From: Phycisphaerales bacterium
Lineage (GTDB): Bacteria; Planctomycetota; UBA1135; UBA2386
DNA length: 42,355 bases
NCBI GenBank assembly: GCA_020247305.1
Contig: JADCJE010000044.1
Location: 1-42,355 of the forward strand
Direction of reading: 5' to 3'
In this document: piece after piece, positions 41,330 through 42,355 of the stretch
Position numbering within the stretch: position 1 is the stretch's first letter
Layout: each line of letters begins with the position of its first letter
Made by a program: the position numbers and the translations under genes
The notes under the pieces: generated by a model
What the model saw: only the letters and a program-made list of their open reading frames with translations
Told to the model about the DNA's origin: nothing
Database searches by the model: none

Positions 41330-42355
41330 ATGGACCTCACCTTCCTGGCCCAACTCGGCCTCGGCACGACCAACTCCGGCGCCTTCGACGGCGCGTGGCG
41401 CAAGACCAAGGGCGCGGCGCTGGCCGTGCGCTCGCCGATCGACGGTTCGACGATCGCGACCGTGCAGATGGCGACGGCGCAGGACTACGCGGCGGTCAGC
41501 AAGGCTGCGCACGCGGCGTTCCTGCGCTGGCGCGAGCTGCCCGCGCCCAAGCGCGGCGAGTACGTCCGCCAGATCGGCAACGCCTTCCGCGACAAGAAGG
41601 AACTGCTCGGCAAGCTGGTCACGCTGGAAGCCGGCAAGATCCTGCAGGAAGGGCTGGGCGAGGCGCAGGAGTGCATCGACATCGCCGACTTCGCCGTCGG
41701 CCTCTCGCGCCAGCTGTACGGCTTGACGATCGCGAGCGAGCGGCCCAACCACCACATGCGCGAGACGTGGCACCCGCTCGGCACCGTCGGGATCATCACG
41801 GCGTTCAACTTCCCGATCGCCGTGTGGGCGTGGAACTCGATGCTGGCGCTGGTCTGCGGCGACAGCTGCCTGTGGAAGCCGTCGCTGAAGACGCCGCTGA
41901 CGGCGATCGCGATGACGAAGATCGCCGCCGAGGTGCTCGGCAAGGAATGGGCCGCGCTCGTCGGCCTCGTGATCGGCCCGGACGCCGAGGTCGGCGGCGC
42001 GCTGCTCGACGACCCGACGATCCCGCTGGTCAGCGCGACCGGCAGCACGCGCATGGGCCGCATCGTCGGCCCGCGCGTCGCCCAGCGCTTCGGCCGTTCG
42101 CTGCTGGAGCTCGGCGGCAACAACGCGATCGCCGTCATGGCCGACGCCGACCTGTCGCTGGCCGTGCGCGGCATCGTGTTCGGCGCCGTCGGCACCGCCG
42201 GCCAGCGCTGCACCACGACGCGCCGTCTGCTCGTGCACGAGTCGGTCGTCGACGACCTGCAGGCGCGGCTGGTCAAGGCCTACGCCCAGTGCCGCATCGG
42301 CAACCCGCTCGACAAGAAGACGCTCGTCGGCCCGCTGATCGACGAGGCCAGCGCC
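41330..42355 (+). CDS. Aldehyde dehydrogenase, ALDH7 type (3' truncated by window)
   Basis: An NAD(P)-dependent aldehyde dehydrogenase, cut at residue 342 by the window end; the family is about 500 residues. The start ATG at 41330 gives MDLTFLAQLGLGTTNSGAF. Key elements are GTVGIITAFNFPIAVWAWN, LWKPSLKTPLTAIA, the general base Glu260 in LLELGGNNAIAVM and the nucleophile Cys294 in GTAGQRCTTTRRLLVHE. NNAIAVMADADLSLAVRG, then GTAGQRCTTTRRL and RIGNPLD are characteristic of ALDH7 (antiquitin, alpha-aminoadipic semialdehyde dehydrogenase) rather than other ALDH groups. In bacteria such enzymes act in lysine catabolism (via pipecolate or saccharopine) or on betaine aldehyde. It is divergent from the antiporter gene with 140 bases between; I see no operon partner in the window. 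Confidence 0.88.
   Translation, partial: MDLTFLAQLGLGTTNSGAFDGAWRKTKGAALAVRSPIDGSTIATVQMATAQDYAAVSKAAHAAFLRWRELPAPKRGEYVRQIGNAFRDKKELLGKLVTLEAGKILQEGLGEAQECIDIADFAVGLSRQLYGLTIASERPNHHMRETWHPLGTVGIITAFNFPIAVWAWNSMLALVCGDSCLWKPSLKTPLTAIAMTKIAAEVLGKEWAALVGLVIGPDAEVGGALLDDPTIPLVSATGSTRMGRIVGPRVAQRFGRSLLELGGNNAIAVMADADLSLAVRGIVFGAVGTAGQRCTTTRRLLVHESVVDDLQARLVKAYAQCRIGNPLDKKTLVGPLIDEASA

Overview
The window is a GC-rich chromosomal segment with bacterial gene organisation. The best guess is a planctomycete (Planctomycetota). Three large secreted proteins end in the same kind of ~110-residue C-terminal domain that I associate with planctomycetes. There is also a secreted HEAT-repeat protein with a tryptophan-rich N-terminal motif, a menaquinone gene of the futalosine route, and a bacterial-type rpsO-pnp pair. 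I see no rRNA, complete tRNA, transposase, phage gene or CRISPR array. Ribosome binding sites are weak or absent, so most starts were chosen from protein family length or signal peptides.

Layout. 1-1048: a miniature inverted repeat, then mqnA. 1496-4448: both subunits of a type IIB topoisomerase (Topo VI B then A), followed by a methyltransferase. 5744-7899: a secreted Kelch protein and a small lipoprotein. 7931-9351 (minus): a PGPGW membrane protein overlapping a histone-deacetylase-like enzyme. 9442-10779: a nucleotide-sugar dehydrogenase, convergent with an alpha/beta hydrolase. 11839-16905: a HEAT-repeat protein, a beta-barrel protein and a large secreted protein. 17062-24916 (minus): TetR, an orphan GspK-like protein, pnp with a very long repetitive tail, rpsO and a lipoprotein. 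25065-30078: a vWA protein, a sirtuin and topA. 30372-31526: a third secreted protein. 31675-33744: an SGNH-like protein divergent from nadA. 34020-36511: zwf-opcA. 36553-41189 (minus): an NhaD/SLC13-type carrier, an endonuclease/exonuclease/phosphatase-fold protein and a KefB-type antiporter. 41330-end: an ALDH7-type dehydrogenase cut by the window edge.

How the genes fit together. Most of the window is housekeeping: DNA topology (Topo VI, TopA), RNA turnover and translation (pnp, rpsO), NAD and NADPH supply (nadA, zwf-opcA), menaquinone (mqnA) and ion homeostasis. Two unrelated lysine-deacylase folds are present (HDAC-like and class III sirtuin). Interleaved are secreted or envelope proteins without recognisable enzymatic roles.

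The most notable points are the intact bacterial Topo VI with an altered Toprim motif, the PNPase with a ~450-residue Arg/Glu/Gly/Pro tail built from 45-residue repeats, the family of secreted proteins sharing a C-terminal domain, and the inverted-repeat element at the left edge. I did not find a clear novel defence or mobile system.
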